This document shows positions 50,890-59,782 of a DNA stretch of 63,794 bases, in pieces. Positions within the stretch are counted from its first letter, which is position 1, and each line of letters begins with the position of its first letter. The notes beneath the pieces were generated by a model. It saw nothing but the letters and a program-made list of their open reading frames with translations. It was not told the origin of the DNA and did no database searches. The stretch is from Marmoricola sp. (GTDB taxonomy: Bacteria > Actinomycetota > Actinomycetes > Propionibacteriales > Nocardioidaceae): NCBI GenBank assembly GCA_025964795.1, contig JAOPYC010000025.1, forward strand, positions 1-63,794, given 5' to 3'. A program made the position numbers and the translations under genes.

Positions 50890-51825
50890 TCAGAAGAGCG
50901 CGGAGGCGAGGTTGCGCCGGGCCGCCATCACCCGCGGGTCGTCGTTGCCGACGGCCCCGAACAACCCGATGAGGTGGGTCCTCGCGGCGTCGCGCTCGGC
51001 CCCCGACGTACGCCGGACCAGCCCGACGAGGCGGTCGAACGCGTCCTCGACGTGTCCCCCGAGCAGGTCGAGGTCGGCCACCAGCGTCTGGGCCTCCACG
51101 TCGTCGGGACTCTCGGCGGCAGCGGCCCGGGCCTGGTTGAGGTCGACGCCGTCGGTGCGCTTGAGCAGACGCGCCATCGCCAGGCCGGCCGCCGCCTCCG
51201 AGTCCGCCGGGTTGGCGTCGACGAGCTTCTGGTACTCCGCGACGGCGCCGTCGATGTCGCCGCGCTCCAGGGCGTCCTGGGCCGGGTAGTAGCGCGGGTC
51301 CAGCTTCTCCTCGCCCGTCTCCTCGTCCACGGTGCCCGTCCCGCTGCGCGGCTGGTGCCGCCCGGTGAACCCACTGGCGGTCAGCTGCTGGAGCACCTGG
51401 GTGATCGCCTGGCGGAGCTCCTCGAGCGGAGCGGTGTTCTGGAGCAGCGGCATCGGACGCCCCTGCGCGACCAGCACGACGAGGGGGACCGAGGGGATCT
51501 GCATCGCCTGCGCGATCTCCGGCGACACGTCAATGTCGACGCGGCCGAGCAGGAACCGGCCCTCAAACTCGGTCGACAGCGCCTGCATCGCCTCGGCGAG
51601 CTGGACGCTCTCGGGTGATCGTGAGGGGCTCTCGAAGGACAGCAGGACCGGGGCGGTCCGCGAGGTCTCGAGCACTTCCTGGAAGCTCTGCTCGGTGATC
51701 GGGACCGCGTAGGCGGCACTGGCGCCGACGGCACCGTGAGGCCCACCGGCAGGAGGGCTCGGGGCAGTTCCCTGCAATCCGGACAGATCGACCGCACCGG
51801 GTCGAGAAAAAGGCTGCTGGCTCAT
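50890..51825 (-). CDS. Thioredoxin-fold/TPR co-chaperone (YbbN/CnoX family)
   Basis: A 311-aa cytoplasmic protein. Residues ~40-145 have a thioredoxin fold (VLLSFESPSRSPES, GRVDIDVSPEIAQAMQIPSVPLVVLV) but lack the redox CxxC, which is replaced by SPSRSP. The C-terminal half (from LDPRYYPAQDALERGDIDGAVAEYQKLVDANP) is a set of TPR-like helical hairpins. This layout matches YbbN, which helps hand clients to chaperones without reductase activity. It is divergent from the histidine-kinase gene; 48 bases separate the two starts. Confidence 0.9.
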   Translation of the reverse strand: MSQQPFSRPGAVDLSGLQGTAPSPPAGGPHGAVGASAAYAVPITEQSFQEVLETSRTAPVLLSFESPSRSPESVQLAEAMQALSTEFEGRFLLGRVDIDVSPEIAQAMQIPSVPLVVLVAQGRPMPLLQNTAPLEELRQAITQVLQQLTASGFTGRHQPRSGTGTVDEETGEEKLDPRYYPAQDALERGDIDGAVAEYQKLVDANPADSEAAAGLAMARLLKRTDGVDLNQARAAAAESPDDVEAQTLVADLDLLGGHVEDAFDRLVGLVRRTSGAERDAARTHLIGLFGAVGNDDPRVMAARRNLASALF

Positions 51826-51873
51826 GGCTCCATCGTCTCAACTGGTCAATTCCCGCGACACACGCGGTTGGTG

Positions 51874-53949
51874 ATGACGATACTGACTGCCGTGGGGACG
51901 GGAGAACCGCGCGGGTCCCGTGTGCCCGCGGGACCGCGCACTGTGCTCTGGCTGGCTGCCTACCTGGTGGCCAGCCTCCTCGGGCGTGCCGTGGTCGTCG
52001 GCCCCGAGAAGATCGGCCTGGTCTGGCCTGCGGCCGGCCTCGGCCTGATCTGGCTGGCCAGCAGCAACCGCCGGCTGTTCCCGATCGACGTCGCGCTGAT
52101 GTCGGTGGCCACCGTCTTCACCCTGGCGGTCACCGAGGGCGGCTTCACCCGCTCGGCCCTCGCCCTGTCCGTGGTCGTGCAGAGCGTGCTCGCGCTGTGG
52201 CTCCTGCGTCGCTACGTCCCGGGCGTGTGGGGCACCGGGGGCCGGGCGGCCTTCAGCCGGCTCGGCCAGTACGGCTGGGCCCTGGTCTCGGTGATCATCG
52301 CCGCCCTGGTCGCCCAGGTGCTCCGCTCGGTCGTCGGGACCCTGTCCGGCACGGAGGAGACCCTGGAGCTCCTCGTGGGGCGGATCGGCCGCCAGGCCGC
52401 CGCGATGGCGACCATCGGCATCTTCGGGCTCCTGCTGGGCGGGTGGCTCGCCGAGCGCCGCGACCAGGACCTCCCGCCGTACGCCCCGCTCGGTCGGCAG
52501 GACGCCGGGCACCTGATCGGCATCGAGGCCGTGGCCGCGGTCATCTTCGTGGGATTCTGGCGCAACCCCGAGATCCCCACCACCTACATCCTGAGCCTGA
52601 CCGTGGTGTGGGCCGCGCTGCGCTTCAGCCCGCTCGTCACCGCCGGGCACTGCGTGCTCATCGGCCTGGTCAGCGTGTGGATGACCATCCTGGGCTACGG
52701 CCCGATCGCGAACGTCGATGATCCCCAGACCCGGGCCCTGCTGGCGCAGTTCTTCGTCGTGATCCTGATGGTGACGGGGATGACGATCTCCCTCATCCGC
52801 CGCCAGATCACCGACACCATCGGTCGGCTCGAGCACTCCGAGGCGGCCCTGGCCCTGCGCGCCAACGAGCTCGACCTGGTGATGTCCCACCTCGAGGACG
52901 GCGTCGCCATCATCGAGGAGGGCGGCCGCATCGTGCACACCAACACCGCCATCCGTACCGCCTTCGGCACCAGGCCGGAGCAGCCCCTCGAGCAGGTGGC
53001 GGAGGAGGGCGAGCGCGACGGACAGGCCTTCCACCCGGACGGCCGGCCGCTCGCGGAGAGCGAGAACCCGCTCCACCGGGCCCTGGCGGGCGAGGTCATC
53101 GACGGCGAGGAGTACCACCACGTCGACGGCGAGGGCGTGGCCCGCTGGCTGCAGGTCTCGGCCTTCCCGATCCCGCACGCCGCGGACGCCCCGCCCCGGG
53201 CGATGATCGTCATCCGGGACACCACCGCCGCGACGACCCATCGCGAGTCCCTGATCTCCTTCGCCGGCACCGTGGCCCACGACCTCAACAACCCGCTCAG
53301 CGTGATCGACGGCTGGGCCGAGGCGCTCGAGGAGGACTTCGCCGCCAGCGACTCCCCCGTCGCGACCCGTGCCGCGCCGATGGTCCAGCACATCCGCGCG
53401 AGCGTCCACCAGGCGCGCGGCTTCATCCAGGACCTGCTCGCCCACACCGTCGCCCGCGACCAGGCCCTGGACTGCGAGTCGATCGCCCTGGACAACCTGG
53501 TCAAGCACGTCGCCGGCACCCGCGACCGTCCCCGCAACGGCGGCGAGATCGTGGCCGGCCCCCTCGTCGACGTCTGGGCCGACCGCGTGCTGCTGCACCA
53601 GGTGCTCGACAACCTGGTCGGGAACGCCTTCAAGTACGTCGAGCGCGGCACCACCCCACGGGTGCTGATCGAGGCCGAGCGCATCGATCCCGGCTGGGCG
53701 CGCGTGCTGGTCCGCGACAACGGCATCGGCATCCCGGCGTCGCAGCGTGAGCGGGTCTTCGACAGCTTCCACCGGGTGGTGCCAGACGGCTACCAGGGCA
53801 CCGGTCTCGGGCTGGCCATCTGCAAACGCATCATCCAGCGCCACGGCGGCAACATCCGCGTGACGGAGAACCCCGACGGTGTCGGCAGCTGCTTCGAGTT
53901 CACCCTGCCCACCAACGCCGAGGCGCTGAAGCGCGCCACGATGATGTAG
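51874..53949 (+). CDS. Sensor histidine kinase with MASE1 membrane domain and PAS domain
   Basis: A 691-aa membrane kinase. The start is the ATG at 51874 or the GTG just before it; no clear ribosome-binding site is visible. Residues ~20-315 form a MASE1 sensory domain with about eight helices and the sequence GLVWPAAGLGLIWLASS. A PAS domain follows (ANELDLVMSHLEDGVAII to MIVIRDTT). HisKA has FAGTVAHDLNNPLS with phospho-acceptor His469. The HATPase_c domain shows NLVGNAFKYV (N box), VRDNGIGIP (G1) and YQGTGLGLAIC (G2). No response regulator lies next to it, so it is an orphan kinase. The signal is unknown. Confidence 0.92.
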   Translation: MTILTAVGTGEPRGSRVPAGPRTVLWLAAYLVASLLGRAVVVGPEKIGLVWPAAGLGLIWLASSNRRLFPIDVALMSVATVFTLAVTEGGFTRSALALSVVVQSVLALWLLRRYVPGVWGTGGRAAFSRLGQYGWALVSVIIAALVAQVLRSVVGTLSGTEETLELLVGRIGRQAAAMATIGIFGLLLGGWLAERRDQDLPPYAPLGRQDAGHLIGIEAVAAVIFVGFWRNPEIPTTYILSLTVVWAALRFSPLVTAGHCVLIGLVSVWMTILGYGPIANVDDPQTRALLAQFFVVILMVTGMTISLIRRQITDTIGRLEHSEAALALRANELDLVMSHLEDGVAIIEEGGRIVHTNTAIRTAFGTRPEQPLEQVAEEGERDGQAFHPDGRPLAESENPLHRALAGEVIDGEEYHHVDGEGVARWLQVSAFPIPHAADAPPRAMIVIRDTTAATTHRESLISFAGTVAHDLNNPLSVIDGWAEALEEDFAASDSPVATRAAPMVQHIRASVHQARGFIQDLLAHTVARDQALDCESIALDNLVKHVAGTRDRPRNGGEIVAGPLVDVWADRVLLHQVLDNLVGNAFKYVERGTTPRVLIEAERIDPGWARVLVRDNGIGIPASQRERVFDSFHRVVPDGYQGTGLGLAICKRIIQRHGGNIRVTENPDGVGSCFEFTLPTNAEALKRATMM

Positions 53950-53954
53950 CCCAC

Positions 53955-53978
53955 CCGCCCCGCTTCCCATCCGGGCGG
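53955..53978 (+). terminator. Possible terminator after the histidine kinase gene
   Basis: CCGCCC and GGGCGG can pair around a 12-base loop just after the stop. Six GC pairs without a T run are weak evidence. Confidence 0.3.
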
Positions 53979-53998
53979 ACCCCCCGTACCGAACAACC

Positions 53999-54640
53999 GT
54001 GGTGAGACTCCTCGACGCTCGGGCCTGGGTCATGCAGAAGACCGCGCCGCTGACCGTCAACTACGGGCGTGCGCTGGAGCTGGCGGGCCAGCACCTGCCG
54101 CCCCCCGTGTCGCTTCGCGTCCCCACCCGCCACGGCCCGGTGCGGATCAGGATCCAGCGGCCCACCGGCAGCAGCACACCGCCGGTCTACGTGCACCTGC
54201 ACGGCGGCGCGTTCATCATGCGGCACCCGCGGATGGACGACTTCTTCGCCCGCTTCCTGGTGAGCGAGGCGGCCGTGGCCGTGGTGTCCGTGGACTACGA
54301 CGTCGCCCCGCAGGTCCGCTACCCGGTCGCCCAGGAGGAGGTATACGACGTCGCGGCCTTCCTCGCGGAACGGGGCCGCGAGCTCGACCTCGACGGCAGC
54401 CGGCTGGCCCTCGGCGTCGCCGAGGCGTACGCCGACAAGCAGCCGACCGGGTCACCGATGCTCACCCCGGCGATCCTCGACCTGGTCCGGGCGACGTACT
54501 TCCGCGACGTCGCCCGTCGTCACGGGGTCGTCGTCCGGCACCGCGTCGTCCCGCGGGCCGACCACTACTTCCTGACGCCGGAGAACGCCACCGCCGAGAT
54601 GGGCCTGATCGCGCGCGTGCTGCGCAGCCACCTGACCTGA
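53999..54640 (+). CDS. Degenerate alpha/beta hydrolase, HSL-like, probable remnant
   Basis: An open frame of 213 aa starting at one of two tandem GTG codons. The first 139 residues match hormone-sensitive-lipase-type hydrolases: VYVHLHGGAFIMRHPRMDDF (oxyanion motif HGGAF, residues 68-72) and VDYDVAPQVRYPVAQEE. The text then jumps from GSRLALG straight to VAEAYADKQPTGSPMLTP, so the nucleophile elbow (normally GxSxGG) is absent. A second jump near residue 170 removes the segment with the catalytic Asp, while the His in VVPRADHYFLTP remains. Normal length would be ~310 aa. Two in-frame deletions without a stop suggest a decaying gene or a noncatalytic product. Confidence 0.7.
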   Translation: MVRLLDARAWVMQKTAPLTVNYGRALELAGQHLPPPVSLRVPTRHGPVRIRIQRPTGSSTPPVYVHLHGGAFIMRHPRMDDFFARFLVSEAAVAVVSVDYDVAPQVRYPVAQEEVYDVAAFLAERGRELDLDGSRLALGVAEAYADKQPTGSPMLTPAILDLVRATYFRDVARRHGVVVRHRVVPRADHYFLTPENATAEMGLIARVLRSHLT

Positions 54641-54643
54641 TCC

Positions 54644-56326
54644 TCAGAAGCGCGCGGGCTCGCGGTACTCGCCCCACTCCTGGCGCAGCGCGTCGCAGAT
54701 CTCGCCCAGCGTCGCCTCGGCCCGGCAGGCCTCCAGCATCGAGGGGATCATGTTGCGGTCCTCACGGGCGGCCGCCAGCATCTCGTCGATCGCGGCGGTG
54801 ATGGCGGACTCCTCGCGGCCGCTCTTGCGCTCGGCCAGGATCCGGACCTGCTCGGTCTCCACCTCGTGGGAGACGCGCATGATCTCGAGGTCGCTGGTGA
54901 CCGACTCGTGCAGCAGGTTCACCCCGACGACCTTCTTCTCGCCCTTCTCCAACGCGATCTGGTAGGCGAACGCGGCGTCGGCGATCTCGGACATGAACCA
55001 GCCGTCCTCGATCCCGCGCAGCAGGCCCTGGGTGACCGGGACCTCGCCGTTGCGGGCCGACTCGGCGAGGGCCTCGGTCTGGTCGTGGCGCAGCGAGGAG
55101 CCACCCATCTCGAGGATCTTGTCGAAGATCGCGTTGGCCTCGGCCTCGATGCGGTCGGTGAGCGCCTCGACGTAGAAGGAGCCGCCCAGGGGGTCCGCGA
55201 CGTTGATCACGCCGGTCTCCTCCATGATCACCTGCTGGGTGCGCAGCGCGATCTCGGCCGCCTGCTCGCTGGGCAGCGCCAACGTCTCGTCGAGGGCGTT
55301 GGTGTGCAGCGAGTTGGTGCCGCCGAGCACCGCGGCCAGCGCCTCGATGCCGGTGCGCACCACGTTGTTGTAGGGCTGCTGGGCGGTCAGCGAGACCCCG
55401 GCGGTCTGCGTGTGGAACCGCAGCCACTGCGCCTTGTCGGTCTTCGCGCCGTAGACGTCGCGGACCCAGCGCGACCAGATCCGCCGCGCGGCGCGGAACT
55501 TGGCGATCTCCTCGAAGAAGTCCAGGTGGCTGTCGAAGAAGAAGCTCAGCCCGGGGGCGAAGCTGTCGATGTCGAGACCCCGCGAGAGGCCCAGCTCGAT
55601 GTAGCCGAACCCGTCGGCCAAGGTGAAGGCCAGCTCCTGCGCGGCCGTCGAGCCGGCCTCGCGGATGTGGTAGCCCGAGACACTGAGCGGCTTGTACGCC
55701 GGGATGTTCTCCCCGCAGTACTCCATCAGGTCGCCGATCAGCTTCAGGTGCGGCTCGGGGCCGAACAGCCACTCCTTCTGGGCGATGTACTCCTTGAAGA
55801 TGTCGGTCTGCAGGGTGCCGTTGAGCTTGGTGGTGTCGGCGCCCTGACGCTCGGCGGCGACGAGGTACATGCAGAACACGGGCACGGCCGGGCCGCTGAT
55901 CGTCATCGACGTGGTGACCTCGTCGAGCGGGATCTCGTTGAACAGGACGTCCATGTCGGCCGCGGAGTCGATCGCCACGCCGCAGTGCCCGACCTCGCCG
56001 AGGCTGCGGGGGTCGTCGGAGTCGCGACCCATCAGGGTCGGCATGTCGAAGGCGACGCTCAGACCGCCCCCGCCCCGCCCGAGGATCATCTGGTAGCGCT
56101 CGTTGGTCTGCTGGGCGTTGCCGAAGCCCGCGAACTGCCGGATCGTCCACGTGCGGCCGCGGTAGCCGGTCGCGTAGAGCCCGCGCGTGAACGGGAACTC
56201 GCCGGGCCACTCGGAGTCGTCGGTGCCGTACGCCGGCTCGACCTCCATCTGCGAGAGGGTCGTGAAGTCGGCCTCCCGGACCCGTGACTTGGAGTAGCGG
56301 TCCTGCCAGCGCTCGCGTGCGTTCAT
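54644..56326 (-). CDS. icmA: Acyl-CoA mutase large subunit, isobutyryl-CoA mutase (IcmA) type
   Basis: A 560-aa protein covering only the substrate-binding barrel of B12-dependent acyl-CoA mutases. The C-terminal cobalamin domain (DxHxxG) is absent, as in Streptomyces IcmA. The active-site segment reads [11 protein letters not shown], with Phe65 where methylmalonyl-CoA mutase has Tyr; Phe is the isobutyryl-CoA mutase signature. Other conserved segments are [33 protein letters not shown] and [28 protein letters not shown]. The likely reaction is isobutyryl-CoA to butyryl-CoA, used in valine metabolism. The small B12-binding subunit must be encoded elsewhere. Other mutase specificities remain possible. 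Confidence 0.82.
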   Translation of the reverse strand: MNARERWQDRYSKSRVREADFTTLSQMEVEPAYGTDDSEWPGEFPFTRGLYATGYRGRTWTIRQFAGFGNAQQTNERYQMILGRGGGGLSVAFDMPTLMGRDSDDPRSLGEVGHCGVAIDSAADMDVLFNEIPLDEVTTSMTISGPAVPVFCMYLVAAERQGADTTKLNGTLQTDIFKEYIAQKEWLFGPEPHLKLIGDLMEYCGENIPAYKPLSVSGYHIREAGSTAAQELAFTLADGFGYIELGLSRGLDIDSFAPGLSFFFDSHLDFFEEIAKFRAARRIWSRWVRDVYGAKTDKAQWLRFHTQTAGVSLTAQQPYNNVVRTGIEALAAVLGGTNSLHTNALDETLALPSEQAAEIALRTQQVIMEETGVINVADPLGGSFYVEALTDRIEAEANAIFDKILEMGGSSLRHDQTEALAESARNGEVPVTQGLLRGIEDGWFMSEIADAAFAYQIALEKGEKKVVGVNLLHESVTSDLEIMRVSHEVETEQVRILAERKSGREESAITAAIDEMLAAAREDRNMIPSMLEACRAEATLGEICDALRQEWGEYREPARF

Positions 56327-56368
56327 CCCTCGATAGTAGGACGTCCTACTAAAATTGCCCAGCCCGGC

Positions 56369-57562
56369 TCACGGGCTCGGCGCGGAGCCCGGCGCCCGTC
56401 TGTCCGGAGCCGCGCTCTCGACCCGCCCCAGGAACCGCAGGGTGACCCGTCGGATCCGGCGCGGCACCGCGCGCGCCACCGCGACCGGCGCCGTTCGAGC
56501 GCTGTTGCCGGCGAAGGTGTCCGGTGGGACCACCGCCACGGCAAGAGTGCGGACGACGTTGGTGGTCCCATGATCGCTGGCCAGGCTGTAGTGCGCGGCC
56601 CGATAGGTGCCGACCCCCGCCGGACGGTGCATCCGGATCGGCTCGTCCTGGGCACGCAGGGCCACGCGTACCGCACTCGCTGCTCGCCGCGGAGAGGCGC
56701 GGCTTCCCTCGGCCCCCGGAGGGAGGCCGAGCGTGGACTCCAGCACGGCCACCGTCGCCTCCTCGACGGGCGCACCGCTCCTCGGGGGCAGCAACGCGGT
56801 CTCGCGCAGCAGCCGGTGCACGTCCACCAGGCTGCGCAGGGACAGCCAGCGGTCCTTGGCGGCGTGCTGGCAGGAATGGTCCAGTGCGTCCGCGAGGCCC
56901 AGCGTCGCGAACGCGGCACCACCGACCTCGACCTCGCTCCGACGCGACCACAGCACGTCGAAGCCGGGCAGCGCGTGCCGTGCAGGGACCAGGCGCCAGT
57001 GCAGGTCCACCCTGCCGAGCCGCCCGTCCAGAGCCAGCTCGCACCCGCCCCAGCGCAGGTAGTGCCACCCGAAGGATCGCTCATCGGTGGGTTGACCGGG
57101 CTGCCTCGACCAGCCCGCACGCTCGAGAGCCTCGACGACACCAGCCACCTCCTCCGGGGCGACCAGCACGTCGATGTCCCCGGCGTCCCGGGCGCTCGAG
57201 TCACCGGTCGTCTGCACCGCCAGGCACGGCCCCTTGAAGAAGATCGCCGGGACGCCGCACCCGTCGAGCACGCGCGCGACCTCGGTCAGGGAGCGCACCT
57301 GGCGAAGGGACCTCAGTCGTGCCCATCGGCGCACCTCGAGGAGGCCGTCGCTCACCTCCGCCGACAGGCCGATGGCGGCGGCCTGCTGGGCGAGCACTGC
57401 GGTGACCCGCTGCCGTCGGGCCGCGGCCAGGAAGTCGACAGCTCCCACGGCGACCGGCGAGGGCAGCACGATTGCCAGGCCGGCCTCGGACTGCAACGCG
57501 AGGCGCGTGGCGTCGCGTACGGCCACGGTGGCCGCCGGACTGGGTCCGGTCGGGACGGGCAT
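56369..57562 (-). CDS. Nucleotidyltransferase-family protein of the lasso/RiPP-associated type
   Basis: A 397-aa protein. The nucleotidyltransferase-5-like core shows FFKGPCLAVQTTGDSSARDAGDIDVLVAPEE. Lys110-Gly111 and the Asp129-x-Asp131 pair form the usual GDxD metal site. HWRLVPARHALPG and LDHSCQHAAKDRWLSLRSLVDVHRLL are further family features. The last ~100 residues are an Arg-rich extension. The start is the ATG at 57562, which has a weak site. Homologous proteins occur in lasso-type peptide clusters beside HPr-kinase-like tailoring kinases. It is the last gene of the minus-strand arm and lies ten bases after the kinase stop. Its substrate, perhaps a phosphorylated peptide, is inferred. 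Confidence 0.78.
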   Translation of the reverse strand: MPVPTGPSPAATVAVRDATRLALQSEAGLAIVLPSPVAVGAVDFLAAARRQRVTAVLAQQAAAIGLSAEVSDGLLEVRRWARLRSLRQVRSLTEVARVLDGCGVPAIFFKGPCLAVQTTGDSSARDAGDIDVLVAPEEVAGVVEALERAGWSRQPGQPTDERSFGWHYLRWGGCELALDGRLGRVDLHWRLVPARHALPGFDVLWSRRSEVEVGGAAFATLGLADALDHSCQHAAKDRWLSLRSLVDVHRLLRETALLPPRSGAPVEEATVAVLESTLGLPPGAEGSRASPRRAASAVRVALRAQDEPIRMHRPAGVGTYRAAHYSLASDHGTTNVVRTLAVAVVPPDTFAGNSARTAPVAVARAVPRRIRRVTLRFLGRVESAAPDRRAPGSAPSP

Positions 57563-57572
57563 CGCCGGCGAC

Positions 57573-58376
57573 CTAGGCCTCACGCGCTCGCCCCGCCACC
57601 AGCTCGATGACCAGATCTGCCAGCACGGCTCGCGTCTCGGTCCGCGACGGCCGCTCAACGTCGACCATCGTGACCGAGGACCGGGCCACCTCACCCATGG
57701 TGCGCAGGAAGACCTCGGTGCCGAGCACCGCCCCGGTCATGCTGCTCAGGTAGCGGTTCTCGTGGAGCCCGAGGAAGCGGTCCAACCCGGCTCGCGGTGC
57801 GGAGACGGCCAGCTCCGCCCTCACCGAGCTGAGCAGGACGACGGCCGCCAGCGGGACCGGCGCGTGGACCCACGGTCGGCGTACGACGTCGATGTCATCC
57901 CAGGCCCAGACCGAGTCCGCAGCCGGCAGGCAGTACGGCACTCCCGCCTCGACGACGACCGGCGCAACTCCGTCGGCCACCAGGTCCCAGCCGCGGTCCA
58001 GCAGCTCGGAGACCAGGCTGGATTTGCCGGCCCCTGCGTGACCACAGACGGCCACAGCACCGTCGGGGCCGGCGGCCACGGAGGCTCCGAGCACCGCCAC
58101 ACCACGCATCATCCAGAGGGCGGCCACGGGCGCCGCCAGCAGGTGACGCTCGACCGCAGCGAGACCGGCGCCGCCGGGGGCGTCCTGCACGGTGATCGTG
58201 GCACCGTCCTCCACCAGGTAGTCGGCGACTTCGGGCACGTGCAGCCAGAACCTTCGTCCTTCCGCACGCCACAGGACGCCCGCGTGCCGCGCGGTCGTGG
58301 GGACCCGCACGTCACCTCGGGTCACGACGACGTCGCCCAACCCGGGCGGCAGCGTGTCAGGTCCTGGAGAGGTCAC
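57573..58376 (-). CDS. HPr-kinase-like P-loop protein 1 (RiPP cluster)
   Basis: A 267-aa protein starting at a GTG that overlaps the B2 stop as GTGA. Walker A is CGHAGAGKSSLVSELL (residues ~111-120). The segment that in HPr kinases reads LVADD here is LVADGVAPV (residues 133-139), so the second Asp is replaced by Gly and catalysis may be weak or altered. The N-terminal part (FWLHVPEVADYLVEDGATITV) is similar to the cap of peptide-tailoring kinases. Related kinases phosphorylate the C-terminal Ser of lasso peptides such as paeninodin. Whether this copy is active or a regulatory partner of the second kinase is open. Confidence 0.8.
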   Translation of the reverse strand: MTSPGPDTLPPGLGDVVVTRGDVRVPTTARHAGVLWRAEGRRFWLHVPEVADYLVEDGATITVQDAPGGAGLAAVERHLLAAPVAALWMMRGVAVLGASVAAGPDGAVAVCGHAGAGKSSLVSELLDRGWDLVADGVAPVVVEAGVPYCLPAADSVWAWDDIDVVRRPWVHAPVPLAAVVLLSSVRAELAVSAPRAGLDRFLGLHENRYLSSMTGAVLGTEVFLRTMGEVARSSVTMVDVERPSRTETRAVLADLVIELVAGRAREA

Positions 58377-58819
58377 GCGGGTGAGACCCGGTAGGACGCG
58401 ACCATGGTGAACCGTCGGTGTCCGGCTGCACCGACGAGGATCCGTTCGCCTGCGACGGTCCATGAGTGCGCGTCGTAGCCGTCCTCCTTCGGCGCCAGGC
58501 CGAGGTGTGTCACCGAGCCGAGCCCTCGACGGCGCAACAGCGTCGCGACCGTGAGGGACTGCATCAGGCACGTGCTCTTCCAAGGGGTACGGCGCCCCAC
58601 CGCGCTCACCAGGCGTCCCACGTCGCGGGCCACGGCGAGCTGTTCGTCGTCGAGGGCCGAGGGTTTGGCGTTCCCGCTCTCCCAGCCATGCCAGGCCGCC
58701 ACTCGCCAGAACGGCACGAGGCGGACCTGGAGGAGCGCTGAGACCAGGCCTGCGGCAGCCTCCAGGACCAGCCGTCGCTGGGCCCACGTCAGTCGCCGGA
58801 CGCGCTCGAGGGTCCTCAC
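58373..58819 (-). CDS. Lasso-type B2 leader peptidase (transglutaminase-like fold)
   Basis: A 148-aa protein starting at a GTG (58819) that overlaps the sulfotransferase stop as GTGA. The sequence has the hallmarks of lasso peptide biosynthesis B2 proteins: RRLTWAQRRLVLEAA, PFWRVAAWHGW, the catalytic Cys84 in KSTCLMQSLTVATLLRRRG and the catalytic His118 in GYDAHSWTV. B2 proteins cleave the leader from a precursor held by a B1 recognition protein, here probably the PqqD-like product at 60724-61035. The split B1/B2 arrangement is usual in actinobacteria. The expected cyclase is missing from the neighbourhood. Confidence 0.85.
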   Translation of the reverse strand: MRTLERVRRLTWAQRRLVLEAAAGLVSALLQVRLVPFWRVAAWHGWESGNAKPSALDDEQLAVARDVGRLVSAVGRRTPWKSTCLMQSLTVATLLRRRGLGSVTHLGLAPKEDGYDAHSWTVAGERILVGAAGHRRFTMVASYRVSPA

Positions 58820-59658
58820 GCGGTCTCGAGGTAGCCGAAGCGGCTCATGGTCACTCGGTGCTCGCGCTCCACCAGACGTGCCAGCCCCGGATCCAGCTCT
58901 TCGCGCCAACCGCCTGCGACGCCTCGCCGGAAGAAGCGGTCCGTGCTGCGCATCGGGCGCTCCCGGAACGGGGAGATCGCCTCCTGCTCCTGCAGGCGCA
59001 CGAGGGACGAGTGGTCCACGGCTCTGCGAACTCGGAAATCGTCCGGGTCGTGGCCGGCGAACCTCAGCACCTGGGCGAACACCTCGACCGTCTGCGAGAG
59101 CAGATCCTCGTAGCGAACGACGAGGACGGGGATGTCCAACTGGTCGACCCACGACCGGACGTGGCCGCTCCAGCTGCCCACGCGTTGCGGGAGCTGGAGG
59201 GCAGGGTGCTTGCGGGCCAGTCCGGCGGCGGGATCGTTGATCCGGCGCACCGACCTTTCAGGTGGGATGCCGGCGTGATGCGCGTAGGACACCGCGACGT
59301 CCCGGGGGTCACGGACGAGGTAGACCACGCCCCAGGACACGTCGGCCGGGAAGATCGGCTCTCCGGTGTCGGTGAGCCGGAAGCTGTCGTGCGCCTTGAT
59401 GCGCATAGTCTGCGCGCCCGCTCGGGCCGCGAGCCTGTAGACCTCCGGCCGCAGCCGCTCGACCACGGTCGCCGGGAGGCTGGCCGACCGCACTCCCGCC
59501 GCCTGGTCGAAGAGGTCGCGCGAGCTGCAGATCGGGTCGCCTCCGAGGGCGTTGATATCAGCCGGGAGGGGGGAGTCACCCAGGTAGTTCGTCAGCAGGA
59601 TGCGCAGCCAGGTGTTCCCGGACTTCGGGTAGGACGCCAGCCAGAGAATGTCGCCCAT
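58816..59658 (-). CDS. Sulfotransferase (PAPS-dependent) in the RiPP cluster
   Basis: A 280-aa enzyme and the first gene of the minus-strand arm. The 5'-phosphosulfate loop is LASYPKSGNTWLR (residues 7-19). The 3'-phosphate-binding region is VVYLVRDPRDVAVSYAHH. The conserved RIKAHDSF segment may hold the catalytic His, and the C-terminal FRRGVAGGWREEL corresponds to the RKGxxGDW-like PAPS motif. The fold is complete. It is coupled to the B2 protease gene, so sulfation of the peptide product, probably on a Tyr or another hydroxyl, is the natural hypothesis. Small-molecule or glycan sulfation is the alternative. Confidence 0.87.
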   Translation of the reverse strand: MGDILWLASYPKSGNTWLRILLTNYLGDSPLPADINALGGDPICSSRDLFDQAAGVRSASLPATVVERLRPEVYRLAARAGAQTMRIKAHDSFRLTDTGEPIFPADVSWGVVYLVRDPRDVAVSYAHHAGIPPERSVRRINDPAAGLARKHPALQLPQRVGSWSGHVRSWVDQLDIPVLVVRYEDLLSQTVEVFAQVLRFAGHDPDDFRVRRAVDHSSLVRLQEQEAISPFRERPMRSTDRFFRRGVAGGWREELDPGLARLVEREHRVTMSRFGYLETA

Positions 59659-59782
59659 GGGCCTGAGTATCCACCTCGTCACTGGATCCCGTCCCCGCAC
59701 CGTAGAGTCCGCCTCAGCGGGACAGTCGTCCAGACCGCGGGCGACCCGACCAGCATCTCCCGACGAGCTGAGAGGTCGGATC
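59659..59782. promoter_or_regulatory. Divergent promoter region of the RiPP cluster
   Basis: 124 bases lie between the divergent sulfotransferase (start 59658) and second kinase (start 59783) genes. They must hold the promoters of both arms. I could not pick out convincing -35/-10 pairs or palindromes. No small open frame with a precursor-like sequence was seen here. Confidence 0.4.

Noticed and set aside
51838-54060. Open frame of 740 codons opposite the histidine kinase
   Set aside because: The plus strand has MASE1, PAS, HisKA and HATPase motifs in order. The antisense product is low complexity.
54644-56326. Reading this gene as a complete methylmalonyl-CoA mutase
   Set aside because: It lacks the C-terminal cobalamin domain and has Phe rather than Tyr in the RQFAGF segment.
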